NCBI RefSeq assembly: GCF_009711405.1
Contig: NZ_SMLW01000660.1
Location: forward strand, 1-40,754
Source of the DNA: Fulvivirga kasyanovii
Lineage (GTDB): Bacteria > Bacteroidota > Bacteroidia > Cytophagales > Cyclobacteriaceae
Length of the DNA stretch: 40,754 bases
Direction: 5' to 3'
Shown: in pieces, positions 24,523-33,444 of the stretch
Layout of the letters: every line of letters begins with the position of its first letter
Numbering within the stretch: position 1 is the first letter of the stretch
The notes under the pieces: generated by a model
What the model was told of the DNA's origin: nothing
The model's database searches: none
The model's input: the letters and a program-made list of their open reading frames with translations, nothing else
Translations under genes and position numbers: made by a program

Positions 24523-27500
24523 TTATAGGCTCAATCTCAGGTTAAAACCGTAAGTCCTGAAACCCGGCAAACCACCACCTTCATGAAACGCAACCCCTGA
24601 TGCATCGGGAGTGATCTCGGAGGGATCGAGGCCGTCAATGTTGGCATGGATGAGCCAGGCATTCCTTACGGTAACTGCTACATTTACTCTCGTAAAAGGC
24701 AGGTTTTCCAGTACTTTGGACGGCACGCTATAGCCCAATCGTACCTCACGTAGTTTGATGTAGCTGGCATCATAGATCCAGTTGCCGGTAGCGCCTACCA
24801 TATTCCAGGTATGCTGTGCACCTGACGCATAACCACTTACAGCCGTACCGTCTTCAAGTACCCCGGACACTTCAAAACCTCCTCCTTCGCTGATACGGTC
24901 TCGCACGGAAATGCCATTACTGTTCATTACTGCCGTTTCGGCAAGTTGCCCTGCACCAAAACCAAACATCTTGGTTACAGAATGGAAGCTGCCACCTTTC
25001 TGGAAATCGAAGTTCAGGGAGAGATCAAAGCCTTTGTAACTGAAAGTATTAACTGCACCACCGGTAAAATCAGGAAGCACATTGCCAATAACCTGATTAT
25101 CTTCAGTAAGGTATTCCAGGTTGTCTTCATCATTGTAGTGGTACCAGCTTCCGGCATACCGCACCACGCGCTGGCCGTCCAGCATTTTAAAATCAGTACC
25201 TCTTATTACGCCCCATTCTTCACCTTTTTCCAATACCACGCTGGCTCCTCTTCGCTCCAAAATAGAGTAGGCCGTAATGTCTCCATAGATATCTTCTACC
25301 ACCGACCTGTTTCTGGCAAGGTTGAAGGCAATATCCCAGGTGAAGTTTTTAGACTGTACGGGCGTGCCATAAAGTGCCAGCTCTATGCCTTTGCTTACTA
25401 TTTTACCTCCGTTGGTAGTAAGCCTCTCATAACCGGAAGTACCTGAAACATTGATCCTTACGATATCATCTTCGTTGATCTGGTTGTAATAGTTAAAATC
25501 CACTCCCAGCCTGTTGTTGAAAAACTTAAGTTCAGCTCCAATCTCAAGTGCCTCTGTCAGCGATGGCTTGATATTAGGGTCTACATAATAATCACGAACC
25601 TCAAATGATGATGACGAACCATAGGCTCCACCAGGCAGATAAGTCTGGTTGATCTCATAGGCGTCAAGGTCATTACCTACCTGGGCAAAGCTGCTTCTGA
25701 CTTTACCAAAGGAAAGAACCCTGGAATCGATCAACTCAGAAAACACGAAACTAAGGCCCGCCGATGGGTAGAAATAGGAATTGTCGTTCTCCGGTAAGGC
25801 CGAAGACCAGTCGTTTCGTGCTGTAAGGTCAAGGTATAACATATCATTATAGCCGAGGCTTGCAGAGGCATACAAACTTCTGATCTCTTTGGTGATCTCC
25901 CAGTTGTCTACAAACGGACGGTCTATAGAAGCCTCAAGGTTGTACCAGTTGGGTGCAGACAAACCTCCAACGGTGTTTCCCTCTATACCCAGGGACCTTT
26001 GTTTGAGGATGTTACCTCCGCCAAAACCAGAAAGAGAGATTTTATCGAATGATTTGTTAAAGTTGAGCAACAACTCATAGTTATTCTCGATACCTTTTCT
26101 GGAGCTTTCATAGTAGAAGTCCTGTGCTTTGGCTTCTGTAGGGATCCTGTTGTTGATGCGCTGGTCATAAAAGTCAGTTTTGGCTACTCCTTTGATAGAA
26201 AACACATCGCTAAGCTTATAATTCAGCGTCACCCCCCCTATCATCCTGTCGCGCTCATCATAAGGAGAAGCATTTTCGAGCATGAAATAGATGTTGTCCC
26301 AAAAATTAGGATTCAGGTTATCCGGACTGGTAATGTTCCATGTTTTGATAGAGCCATCCGGTGCTCTGTAATTTTTCAAGCGGTCGTAGTCGAGCTGGCG
26401 CTGCGTCCACATATTTAGGTTGGGGCCTACATTGATCAATGTCCAGCCGCTGAAACTGCCGGTGTACCCGAAGCCCGGCCTGCCCCTGTAGCTGTTGTTG
26501 GCATAGCTGACTGTGGCCTCTACGCTGAGTTTGTCGGTCAATTGCGAATTCAGATTGAGCGAAGCATTATTTTTCTTCCCCTCACTAAAGGGTACCGTGC
26601 CATTAATGTCTGTAAAGCCATACGACAACCTGAAGCTGGTATTATCATTGCCCCCGCTGATGGCGATATTGTGGGATTGTGTAACGCCCGTTTCGAAAAA
26701 GTCCTTCACATTGTCAGGGTTAGGTACCAGCGGTCTGGTTTTTCCATACTCCGGCGTACCCGGATACCAGCTATCCCAGTGACGCACCGGCCTACCGTCC
26801 ATTTCAGGCCCCCAGCTTTCATCGGCATTGTAGTCGAGCACATCCTGCCCATCCACCTGGGACAGCTCCTGCGAATAGCCTCCGGCATATTTATTTTGAT
26901 ATTCAGGAAGTAAGGCTACCCTGTCAAAAGCCACCTGCCCGTTGTATTCCACTCCTATTCCTTTCCGGCCTGTTCCTTTTTTAGTGGTGATGAGGATAAC
27001 GCCATTCTTTCCCCGGATACCATACAATGCCGATGCCGCCGGCCCTTTGAGTACAGAAATCGACTCGATATCATTAGGGTTGATATCCTGAGCGAGGTTT
27101 CCGTAGTCACGGCCGTTGTAAGTATTGGAAAAGTTTTGATTGGAAATAGGAATGCCATCTACCACATACAGCGGCTGGGAATTGCCCGAAATACTGTTGG
27201 CTCCGCGGATACGGACATTTACCGTACCTCCAAGGCTGGCCGCAGAAGGATTGGTGATCTGCACGCCCGCCACTTTACCGGACAAAGCGCCCATAAAGTT
27301 TTGCTCTCCGGTTTTAGTCACATTATCTCCGTCAACTTCCTGCACCGCATAGGCGAGTGAAGCTTTTTCCCGCTCCACACCCAGGGCCGTCACTACCACC
27401 TCGGACAGCTCCGTAACATCGCTGGTCAGCTCTATATTTATCACAGACCGGCCAGCTACGCTCACTTCCTGCGTTTCATAGCCTATAAATGAAAACAGCA

Positions 27501-27708
27501 AGGTAGCATCAGAAGGGACCTCAATGGAGTAGTTCCCTCCGGCATCAGTTATGGTACCGCTCGTAGTACCTTTGATCAATACGGAAACTCCCGGCAACGA
27601 TGATGCGTCGGTATCGGCAGTAACCTGGCCTTTTACAACTAAATTCTGCGAAAAGGCCATATTACCCGACACTATTACCAGTGTCAGAATCAGTAATATT
27701 TTCTTCAT
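24523..27708 (-). CDS. SusC/RagA-family TonB-dependent outer-membrane transporter
   Basis: A 1061-residue TonB-linked porin that imports oligomeric nutrients together with its SusD partner. In order: a signal peptide (about 1-20), a carboxypeptidase-regulatory-like domain (about 24-100, G-Q-V-T-A-D...F-I-G-Y-E-T-Q-E-V), then the plug with A-G-V-Q-I-T-N and V-R-I-R-G-A-N-S-I-S-G-N-S-Q-P-L-Y-V-V-D-G (about 150-190). A beta barrel of about 800 residues follows, ending in N-L-R-L-S-L. The V-V-V-T-A-L-G segment near 105 is the usual lead into the plug. No N-terminal secretin/sigma-regulator domain is present, so hybrid anti-sigma signalling is unlikely. An AraC regulator lies upstream on the same strand. 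Confidence 0.96.
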   Translation of the reverse strand: MKKILLILTLVIVSGNMAFSQNLVVKGQVTADTDASSLPGVSVLIKGTTSGTITDAGGNYSIEVPSDATLLFSFIGYETQEVSVAGRSVINIELTSDVTELSEVVVTALGVEREKASLAYAVQEVDGDNVTKTGEQNFMGALSGKVAGVQITNPSAASLGGTVNVRIRGANSISGNSQPLYVVDGIPISNQNFSNTYNGRDYGNLAQDINPNDIESISVLKGPAASALYGIRGKNGVILITTKKGTGRKGIGVEYNGQVAFDRVALLPEYQNKYAGGYSQELSQVDGQDVLDYNADESWGPEMDGRPVRHWDSWYPGTPEYGKTRPLVPNPDNVKDFFETGVTQSHNIAISGGNDNTSFRLSYGFTDINGTVPFSEGKKNNASLNLNSQLTDKLSVEATVSYANNSYRGRPGFGYTGSFSGWTLINVGPNLNMWTQRQLDYDRLKNYRAPDGSIKTWNITSPDNLNPNFWDNIYFMLENASPYDERDRMIGGVTLNYKLSDVFSIKGVAKTDFYDQRINNRIPTEAKAQDFYYESSRKGIENNYELLLNFNKSFDKISLSGFGGGNILKQRSLGIEGNTVGGLSAPNWYNLEASIDRPFVDNWEITKEIRSLYASASLGYNDMLYLDLTARNDWSSALPENDNSYFYPSAGLSFVFSELIDSRVLSFGKVRSSFAQVGNDLDAYEINQTYLPGGAYGSSSSFEVRDYYVDPNIKPSLTEALEIGAELKFFNNRLGVDFNYYNQINEDDIVRINVSGTSGYERLTTNGGKIVSKGIELALYGTPVQSKNFTWDIAFNLARNRSVVEDIYGDITAYSILERRGASVVLEKGEEWGVIRGTDFKMLDGQRVVRYAGSWYHYNDEDNLEYLTEDNQVIGNVLPDFTGGAVNTFSYKGFDLSLNFDFQKGGSFHSVTKMFGFGAGQLAETAVMNSNGISVRDRISEGGGFEVSGVLEDGTAVSGYASGAQHTWNMVGATGNWIYDASYIKLREVRLGYSVPSKVLENLPFTRVNVAVTVRNAWLIHANIDGLDPSEITPDASGVAFHEGGGLPGFRTYGFNLRLSL

Positions 27709-28082
27709 AACAAGTTTGGGTTTAAAAATGAAACAATTGAATAAATGGGGACACCCTTACCCGCAGGCACAGGTATCTCCCTCTGGCACCCTGGCGCGCC
27801 TCGATTTTGAATGACAGACCTGTAAAAAACAGATCTTAAAGTAGAAACTATGGATTGGCTTTAATCGCTAGGGTGGTGCGAGAACTGAGGTTGTTTTGAG
27901 TATCATAACATTATCGGTTGTGGTTAAAAATGGAATTACAATTTACAACCAAATATTACATGATATTGATACAGCATTAACCTATTCAAATATAGTATTA
28001 ACAATATATTATCAATTGAATAATAAATATAGATTAAACATCCCTCGTATTGGGGGATCTAATGCACGATAAGCCTGATTTA
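27709..28082. other. 374-bp gene-free stretch between susC and the AraC gene
   Basis: No credible ORF on either strand. The part near 27900-28040 is strongly A/T-rich and contains the promoter candidate for susC described separately. The rest would be a leader of about 270 bases. Confidence 0.6.
27987..28016 (-). promoter_or_regulatory. Candidate promoter for the susC-susD operon
   Basis: On the minus strand ATTG (28016-28013) is followed after 18 bases by TATATTTG (27994-27987), which fits the TTTG / TAnnTTTG Bacteroidota promoter. Transcription would begin near 27980, giving an untranslated leader of about 270 bases before susC. Confidence 0.45.
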
Positions 28083-28946
28083 CTATAGGTTGTGGTTGAT
28101 CCTTCTGAAAACGGTCGGTGTGTAACCTGTTATTTTCTTGAATTTTCTATTGAAGTTGGAAAGGTTGTTGAAGCCCGAAAGGTGGCAAACACCGGTTATA
28201 CTCAGGTCTTCTTTTTGTAATAATTTACAGGCATAACTTACACGCATTTCAGTAAGGAATTCGATATAGGTTTTCCTGGTTCTTTTTTTGAAATAACGAC
28301 AAAATGATGGCACCGTCATATTGGAGACATCCGCTACTTCCTCGAGAGTAATTTCCCGGTGGAACTCATTCATGGTAAACTGGTAGATATCATTAAGGCG
28401 CTTCGCCTGTGATTCCGTATAATCGTGGGTCACATCTGAGGTCAGTGTAACGCTGTCCTCAGCAGCAGCCAAAATCTCAAGTATAGAAAGCATCTCTATT
28501 ACCTTGCTAAGGTTATTCAGAGATTGCAGCTTTGTAATCTTTGGTATCAAAAGTTCGGCAGTCTTAGGGTGCAGTTTTAGCGACTGCCGCTTACCGAGGA
28601 ACTGCCCTACAGCCTGGGTCTCCGGCAGTTTGAAGAATTTCTCTCCGAATAAGGTCTCTTCAAAAAATATGGAAATGCCATGCGCCCTCAACTCTTCGGT
28701 CTCAGTGTAATACTTCTTGTCGTTTTTAAATACATGAGGCACATTACTGCTAATCAGGAATACATCACCTGCTTTAAAATTGCCAACGTAGTCACCTATC
28801 AATACGGTGCCATCACTTTCCAATATGGTAGTAAGCTGGAGCTCAGGGTGCTTGTGCAGTATATCATAGAAATAAGGCTGATCATCCACCTGTATCAGAA
28901 AGGATGAGTTTATTGTTTTCGTTACTTTAAAGGGCAGTACTTTCAC
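28083..28946 (-). CDS. AraC family transcriptional regulator
   Basis: A 287-residue regulator. The N-terminal part (about 10-130) is a cupin-type sensor with the H-P-E-L-Q-L-T-T-I strand and a G-D-V-F-L-I-S-S-N-V-P-H-V-F segment. The C-terminal 100 residues hold the double helix-turn-helix: I-T-L-E-E-V-A-D-V-S-N-M-T-V-P-S-F-C-R-Y-F-K-K, then I-T-G-V-C-H-L-S-G-F-N-N-L-S-N-F-N-R-K-F-K, ending G-Y-T-P-T-V-F-R. Genes of this type are commonly next to SusCD pairs or sugar/peptide uptake loci. Here it lies upstream of susC in the same direction and divergent from the protease genes, so it may control either. An inverted repeat lies about 40 bases upstream. Confidence 0.93.
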   Translation of the reverse strand: MKVLPFKVTKTINSSFLIQVDDQPYFYDILHKHPELQLTTILESDGTVLIGDYVGNFKAGDVFLISSNVPHVFKNDKKYYTETEELRAHGISIFFEETLFGEKFFKLPETQAVGQFLGKRQSLKLHPKTAELLIPKITKLQSLNNLSKVIEMLSILEILAAAEDSVTLTSDVTHDYTESQAKRLNDIYQFTMNEFHREITLEEVADVSNMTVPSFCRYFKKRTRKTYIEFLTEMRVSYACKLLQKEDLSITGVCHLSGFNNLSNFNRKFKKITGYTPTVFRRINHNL

Positions 28947-29824
28947 CTGATCTCTACTTTTTCCGACAGTAATAATATTATATATTCTAACTTATAGCAA
29001 GTTAGTTTAAAATAACGGACAATATCGTATTGGTATAGGGTAATTTTTTCTAATCCGGATGCCCAAAAATATGAGTCCCTGACTTAGCATAAAGCTGAAT
29101 TTACTGGGAGACAGACCGTTGCGTGACTCGTACCTTTGAAAATCATTAAATTGCATCCATCATTATTTGATCCTGGCTTGCCAATGGTTTTGCCGATTGC
29201 TTTTAACGCTCCGGGCAAATAACAACGGGTTAATAATTGCACAACTAGAAACGAGCGGCAACAAACCAACTGTTGCTATCTGATCAAATTCCGGTATTAT
29301 CTTACCATACCCACGCAACAACACTACTTATTTGTATTTATAATACATGAATAAGAATTCAGCAATGTCTATTCAAAACCACTGGTTAAATAGTCTGGCA
29401 TAAAAAAGACCATTTTCTCAATGCATTGACAATCAAAACTATTTCTCAGGGCCGCATCAAATTTCGCATGAGTTAAATTATCAGTTCCAACACATAGTTC
29501 CGACTTACATGGTGTCTCAAACCTAAAAACTTAACAATTTGATAATTGCATATACACATGGGTTAAAAAAGTATCAACACCGCCTCAAAAATACCACTAC
29601 CTTGAAATCATAAATTCTAAATGACAACCTAAACCAATGTTAACCATGAACATCCCCGTTTTTAGTCCGCCATAGCGTCTCCGGACGAGTGTCTTTTATA
29701 AGCTTTGATCAGTAGATTATTTTATTGGACAGCACAAAAATGTTGTTGTAAAGGGATCCTTTTGCCCAAAAGTTACCCCTAAAACTTTAAACAATTCTTT
29801 ACAACCTATAAACCCAAAAAAATC
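28947..29824. other. 878-bp gene-free stretch between AraC and the M43 protease
   Basis: I find no convincing gene. A 61-codon minus-strand frame at 29084-29269 has no recognisable features. The stretch is A/T-rich with scattered ATG-initiated frames that stop quickly, and it holds a small dyad upstream of the AraC gene. A weak hairpin (GTCCG 29666-29670 with CGGAC 29683-29687) lies in the probable leader of the protease gene. It is long for a divergent promoter region. Confidence 0.5.
28987..29005. promoter_or_regulatory. Inverted repeat upstream of the AraC gene
   Basis: CTAACTT (28987-28993) and AAGTTAG (28999-29005) form a perfect 7-bp dyad with a 5-base centre, 40 bases upstream of the AraC start. 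It could be an operator, but AraC proteins often use direct repeats, so this is uncertain. Confidence 0.35.
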
Positions 29825-32800
29825 ATGAGACAAACACTTTTACTATTACTGAGTTTTTGCATCATCCTGTCTGTTCATGGGCAGGGTGACCGGCCGGTAT
29901 GCCAGACCGACCAACAGATGAAGGTGCTATACCAAAAACACCCTGAGTCAAGAAAGGAAGCACAAGAGTTTGAGCAGTTAATGCACAAGAGAAAGCTAAA
30001 CCAAGCCTCGGGCAAAGTAACTGCCTCAGGCTACACGATACCGGTGGTATTCCACATTTTCGGATCTGACTTTGCCGGCAAAACCGTGGATGACAATACC
30101 ATCATCACCGCCCTCGAAAAAGTAAATGAGGACTTTAACGGACTGAATGACGACTACAATACGGTAAGCGCGCTGTTTTCAGGGCTTAGAAGCACCCTGG
30201 ATATTGAATTTAAGCTCGCAAAGATAGACCCTAACGGTAACCCTACCACAGGCATCAACTACTACCCTGAGCGGTCAGGCTTTGGTAATGGCGGTGGGTA
30301 TGACAGCCAGATACAGCAATATGCCTGGGACAACTACATGTATATGAATGTTTACATTATGCTGGACCTTTATGCCGACGGTACATATAATAATTCCGGC
30401 GTAGCCTGGTACCCTGATACCTGGATGTCTGACAACAACCTGGCACGTGTGGTTTATAACGGTCGCTATTTATATGGCAATACGGATAAGGAATTTGCCT
30501 CAGTACTCACCCATGAATTCGGGCACTGGCTTAACCTCGCGCATACTTTTGATAACGAATGCAATGCCCCCGGAGACAATGTAGATGACACACCTGCCAC
30601 CACGGCTAATTCAGGAACATGCAATGTAACTACAGAAATGTGCCCTGGCGCGGGCATTCCTAATGGAGAAAACTATATGGACTATTCCTCCTGCTACAAA
30701 ATGTTCACCCAGGGACAGATAGCCAGAATGACTGCCGCCCTGGACCATGCATCGCGACAGCCGCTATGGCAGCAGTCCAACCTTGAAGCTACGGGCGTAA
30801 ACAATGCTTCACAGCCTATTTTGCTGTATTCTGTTTCACAATTGAATGAGAGTGATAACAATAACGGCGGCATAGAAGGAAGTGCCACAATCAGTGCTAA
30901 GAACGGAGCTGCATTTGCCACTACCGGCATCCTTACACAAGGCACTCACTATACGGCAAGCAATGTACCCGCAGGCCTTTCTCTGAGCATCAACGTGGAG
31001 AGTAGCACATCGGCACAAATGTCATTTACAGGCAGTGCATCAGCCCATGCCAGCAGTAACAGTGTGACTGACATTTCCATCACCTTCCTGGATCCGGCTA
31101 TTGCAGGTGGAGCCTCCTCCATACAAAACCCTACCTACAGCGGTTTTGCGCTTTATTTTCAGGACCCGTACACCATCGTTTACAACGATATCACCGACAT
31201 TACTGCCAATAGCTCAGCCACATGGACTTATTTTACGGTTGAGTATGGTGATGGTGCTTACGGAAGCTGGTATGACGCCGGTAAGCTGAGGCTGGAAACT
31301 TATACCAAACCATTGGTATGCGAAGGTTCTACAAGAAATATTTCATTGCTGACCAGTGGCACACCGATAGGTACCGGTAACAACTGGGTAGATGGAGGTG
31401 CTTACCCGGATGAACATGACCTGCGTTCATCATCCTATACGGCCTGGGACGGGCAAACCGGTTATGTAGGTTTCAGATTTTCCAGCCCGGAAGGAAAAAA
31501 ACTTCACGGCTGGATGAAAGTGAGTGTCAATGCCAGTGGAAACGCATTTACGGTTTACGAATATGCTTATTATACCAAGCCCGAGGGGACAATCATTGCA
31601 GGTTCTACTACTACCAACCCAGCTCCCGTTGCGGCCTTTACCGCTTCGGCTACCAGCTTAACGCCGGGAGAGAGCATTACCTATTCCGATCAGTCTACCG
31701 GCTCTCCTGACAGTTGGTCCTGGTCATTTCCCGGCGGAACGCCTGCTACAAGTACTGAGCAAAACCCTACAGTAACCTACAACACAGCAGGAACTTACAA
31801 TGTAGCGCTTACGGTAACCAATGCCAATGGCTCTGATACCAAAACCGCAACAAACCTCATCACCGTGGATGGCGGCTCCACCACTTACTGTAGTTCATCC
31901 GGAGATGACGCTTCCTATGAGCACATAGCCAACGTAGCTATTGGCGACTTTTCCAACCCTACAGGGGCTTCAACCTATAGCGACTATACCGGCCTAACTA
32001 TAAATCTGGTAAAGGGCAGCAACAGCCTCACCCTTACACCGGGTTTTTCAGGCAGCGCTTACAATGAGTATTTCAGGGTTTGGATTGACTTCAATCAAGA
32101 CGGGGATTTCGACGATGCCGGCGAACTGGCCTTTGATGCAGGAAGCGCTTTATCCTCCGCGGTTTCAGGCTCTATTACTGTACCCGCTTCTGCATCTGAG
32201 GGTACCACGAGGCTCAGGGTAAGCATGCGATATCGCTCAGCACCTCAGGCGTGTGGATCGATCGTTTATGGCGAGGTAGAAGACTACACGGCGAGCATTG
32301 GTGACGCCATTACCATAAACGCTCCGGGCAACCTTACCGCGAGTGGTGCCTCTACTTCCGTTTCCCTGAACTGGACTGACAACTCTGATAATGAAGAGAG
32401 CTTTGAAATAGAAAGGTCTGCCGATGGCACCAACTTCTCTCCGGTAACCTCTGTAGCTACAAACACTACTTCATACAGTGACACAGGCCTCTCCCCTAAC
32501 ACCACCTACACTTACCGGGTAAGGGCAAAAAAGGGATCGGCTTACTCTGCATACTCCAACAGCAGCAGTGCCACAACATCCAGTGGGGCGGAATACTGTA
32601 GCGTTACCAACGGCAACCCGTCAGGACAATACATTACCAGAGTATCTATAGGCAGTATCGACAACAGCTCTTCGTTTGATACCAATGGTTATTCTGATTA
32701 CACCGCCCAAAGCACCAACATCTCATCGTCAGAGACGCTTACCATCACTCCTCATAATACCTGGCCCGGCACGGCAGCCAAGGCCTGGGTTGACTGGAAT

Positions 32801-33298
32801 AAGGACGGAGATTTCGATGATGCCAATGAAGAGGTGCTGTCGGCCAGCGGTGCAGCAGGTCCTTATAGCGCAACCATTTCAGTACCATCGGGTGTTTCCG
32901 GTTCGGTAAGGCTACGTGTGCGGGTAGCCTATAGCGCCACGCCGACTCCATGTGAAGACCTGTATTTCAGTGAAGTTGAAGATTACACGCTTAACACCGG
33001 GTCCAGTGCAGGACCAACCCGTTCAGGTGCAGGTATCGATTTCGAAAAAGAGGTTTCACTATTCCCTAATCCTTCCAGAGAGGGGAAATTCAGTATAAAA
33101 TACCCTGAATATGAGGGGGATCTTGAAATAACCGTATTGAGCCTTCAGGGAGTAACTATACATCAGGAAGTTATACCTCAGCATGCGGCCAATATTGGCA
33201 TGATCTCCATTCAACTCAATCAAAATGTGCGGGGAACGTATCTCGTAAGGGTGAAAAACAACAGTTCGTCAGTAGTAAGAAAAATTCAATTCCAATAA
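29825..33298 (+). CDS. Secreted M43 (pappalysin-type) zinc metalloprotease with PKD, GEVED and FN3 modules and a T9SS sorting domain
   Basis: A 1157-residue secreted protease. Signal peptide at 1-19 (ending S-V-H-G-Q). The M43 catalytic domain follows, with H-E-F-G-H-W-L-N-L-A-H at 230-240 (three zinc histidines and the catalytic Glu231) and the Met-turn N-Y-M-D-Y at Met285. Cysteines around C-N-A-P-G-D and E-M-C-P-G-A fit the family's disulfides. Further on are a PKD domain (about 599-685), a GEVED domain (688-824), FN3 (832-917), a second GEVED (922-1057) and a type A T9SS C-terminal domain (about 1076-1157, S-L-F-P-N-P-S...G-T-Y-L-V-R-V). Probably exported by T9SS, then released or attached. 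The module order resembles that of the adjacent M9 protease. Confidence 0.95.
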   Translation: MRQTLLLLLSFCIILSVHGQGDRPVCQTDQQMKVLYQKHPESRKEAQEFEQLMHKRKLNQASGKVTASGYTIPVVFHIFGSDFAGKTVDDNTIITALEKVNEDFNGLNDDYNTVSALFSGLRSTLDIEFKLAKIDPNGNPTTGINYYPERSGFGNGGGYDSQIQQYAWDNYMYMNVYIMLDLYADGTYNNSGVAWYPDTWMSDNNLARVVYNGRYLYGNTDKEFASVLTHEFGHWLNLAHTFDNECNAPGDNVDDTPATTANSGTCNVTTEMCPGAGIPNGENYMDYSSCYKMFTQGQIARMTAALDHASRQPLWQQSNLEATGVNNASQPILLYSVSQLNESDNNNGGIEGSATISAKNGAAFATTGILTQGTHYTASNVPAGLSLSINVESSTSAQMSFTGSASAHASSNSVTDISITFLDPAIAGGASSIQNPTYSGFALYFQDPYTIVYNDITDITANSSATWTYFTVEYGDGAYGSWYDAGKLRLETYTKPLVCEGSTRNISLLTSGTPIGTGNNWVDGGAYPDEHDLRSSSYTAWDGQTGYVGFRFSSPEGKKLHGWMKVSVNASGNAFTVYEYAYYTKPEGTIIAGSTTTNPAPVAAFTASATSLTPGESITYSDQSTGSPDSWSWSFPGGTPATSTEQNPTVTYNTAGTYNVALTVTNANGSDTKTATNLITVDGGSTTYCSSSGDDASYEHIANVAIGDFSNPTGASTYSDYTGLTINLVKGSNSLTLTPGFSGSAYNEYFRVWIDFNQDGDFDDAGELAFDAGSALSSAVSGSITVPASASEGTTRLRVSMRYRSAPQACGSIVYGEVEDYTASIGDAITINAPGNLTASGASTSVSLNWTDNSDNEESFEIERSADGTNFSPVTSVATNTTSYSDTGLSPNTTYTYRVRAKKGSAYSAYSNSSSATTSSGAEYCSVTNGNPSGQYITRVSIGSIDNSSSFDTNGYSDYTAQSTNISSSETLTITPHNTWPGTAAKAWVDWNKDGDFDDANEEVLSASGAAGPYSATISVPSGVSGSVRLRVRVAYSATPTPCEDLYFSEVEDYTLNTGSSAGPTRSGAGIDFEKEVSLFPNPSREGKFSIKYPEYEGDLEITVLSLQGVTIHQEVIPQHAANIGMISIQLNQNVRGTYLVRVKNNSSSVVRKIQFQ

Positions 33299-33315
33299 AC
33301 CAACACATGAGTGAT

Positions 33316-33350
33316 CCGGAGCAGGCAACTAATGTCCTGCTCCGGTCTCT
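33316..33350 (+). terminator. Strong hairpin after the M43 protease gene
   Basis: A perfect 10-bp stem (CCGGAGCAGG 33316-33325 with CCTGCTCCGG 33336-33345) with a 10-base loop, 18 bases after the stop codon. The T tract is poor (TCTCT), so termination may be incomplete and read into the collagenase gene. Confidence 0.65.
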
Positions 33351-33444
33351 ACTAACTTATTAGAGGGAGAGACTTCCTTCAGTGGCTATTTCAATGCCGG
33401 TAAAATCTTTTTGATCATCTATAAACCAAAAACAATTTGTGAAA

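Noticed and set aside
29084..29269. 61-codon minus-strand ORF in the long gene-free stretch
   Set aside because: No recognisable domain, signal or neighbour; low-complexity chance frame in an A/T-rich region.
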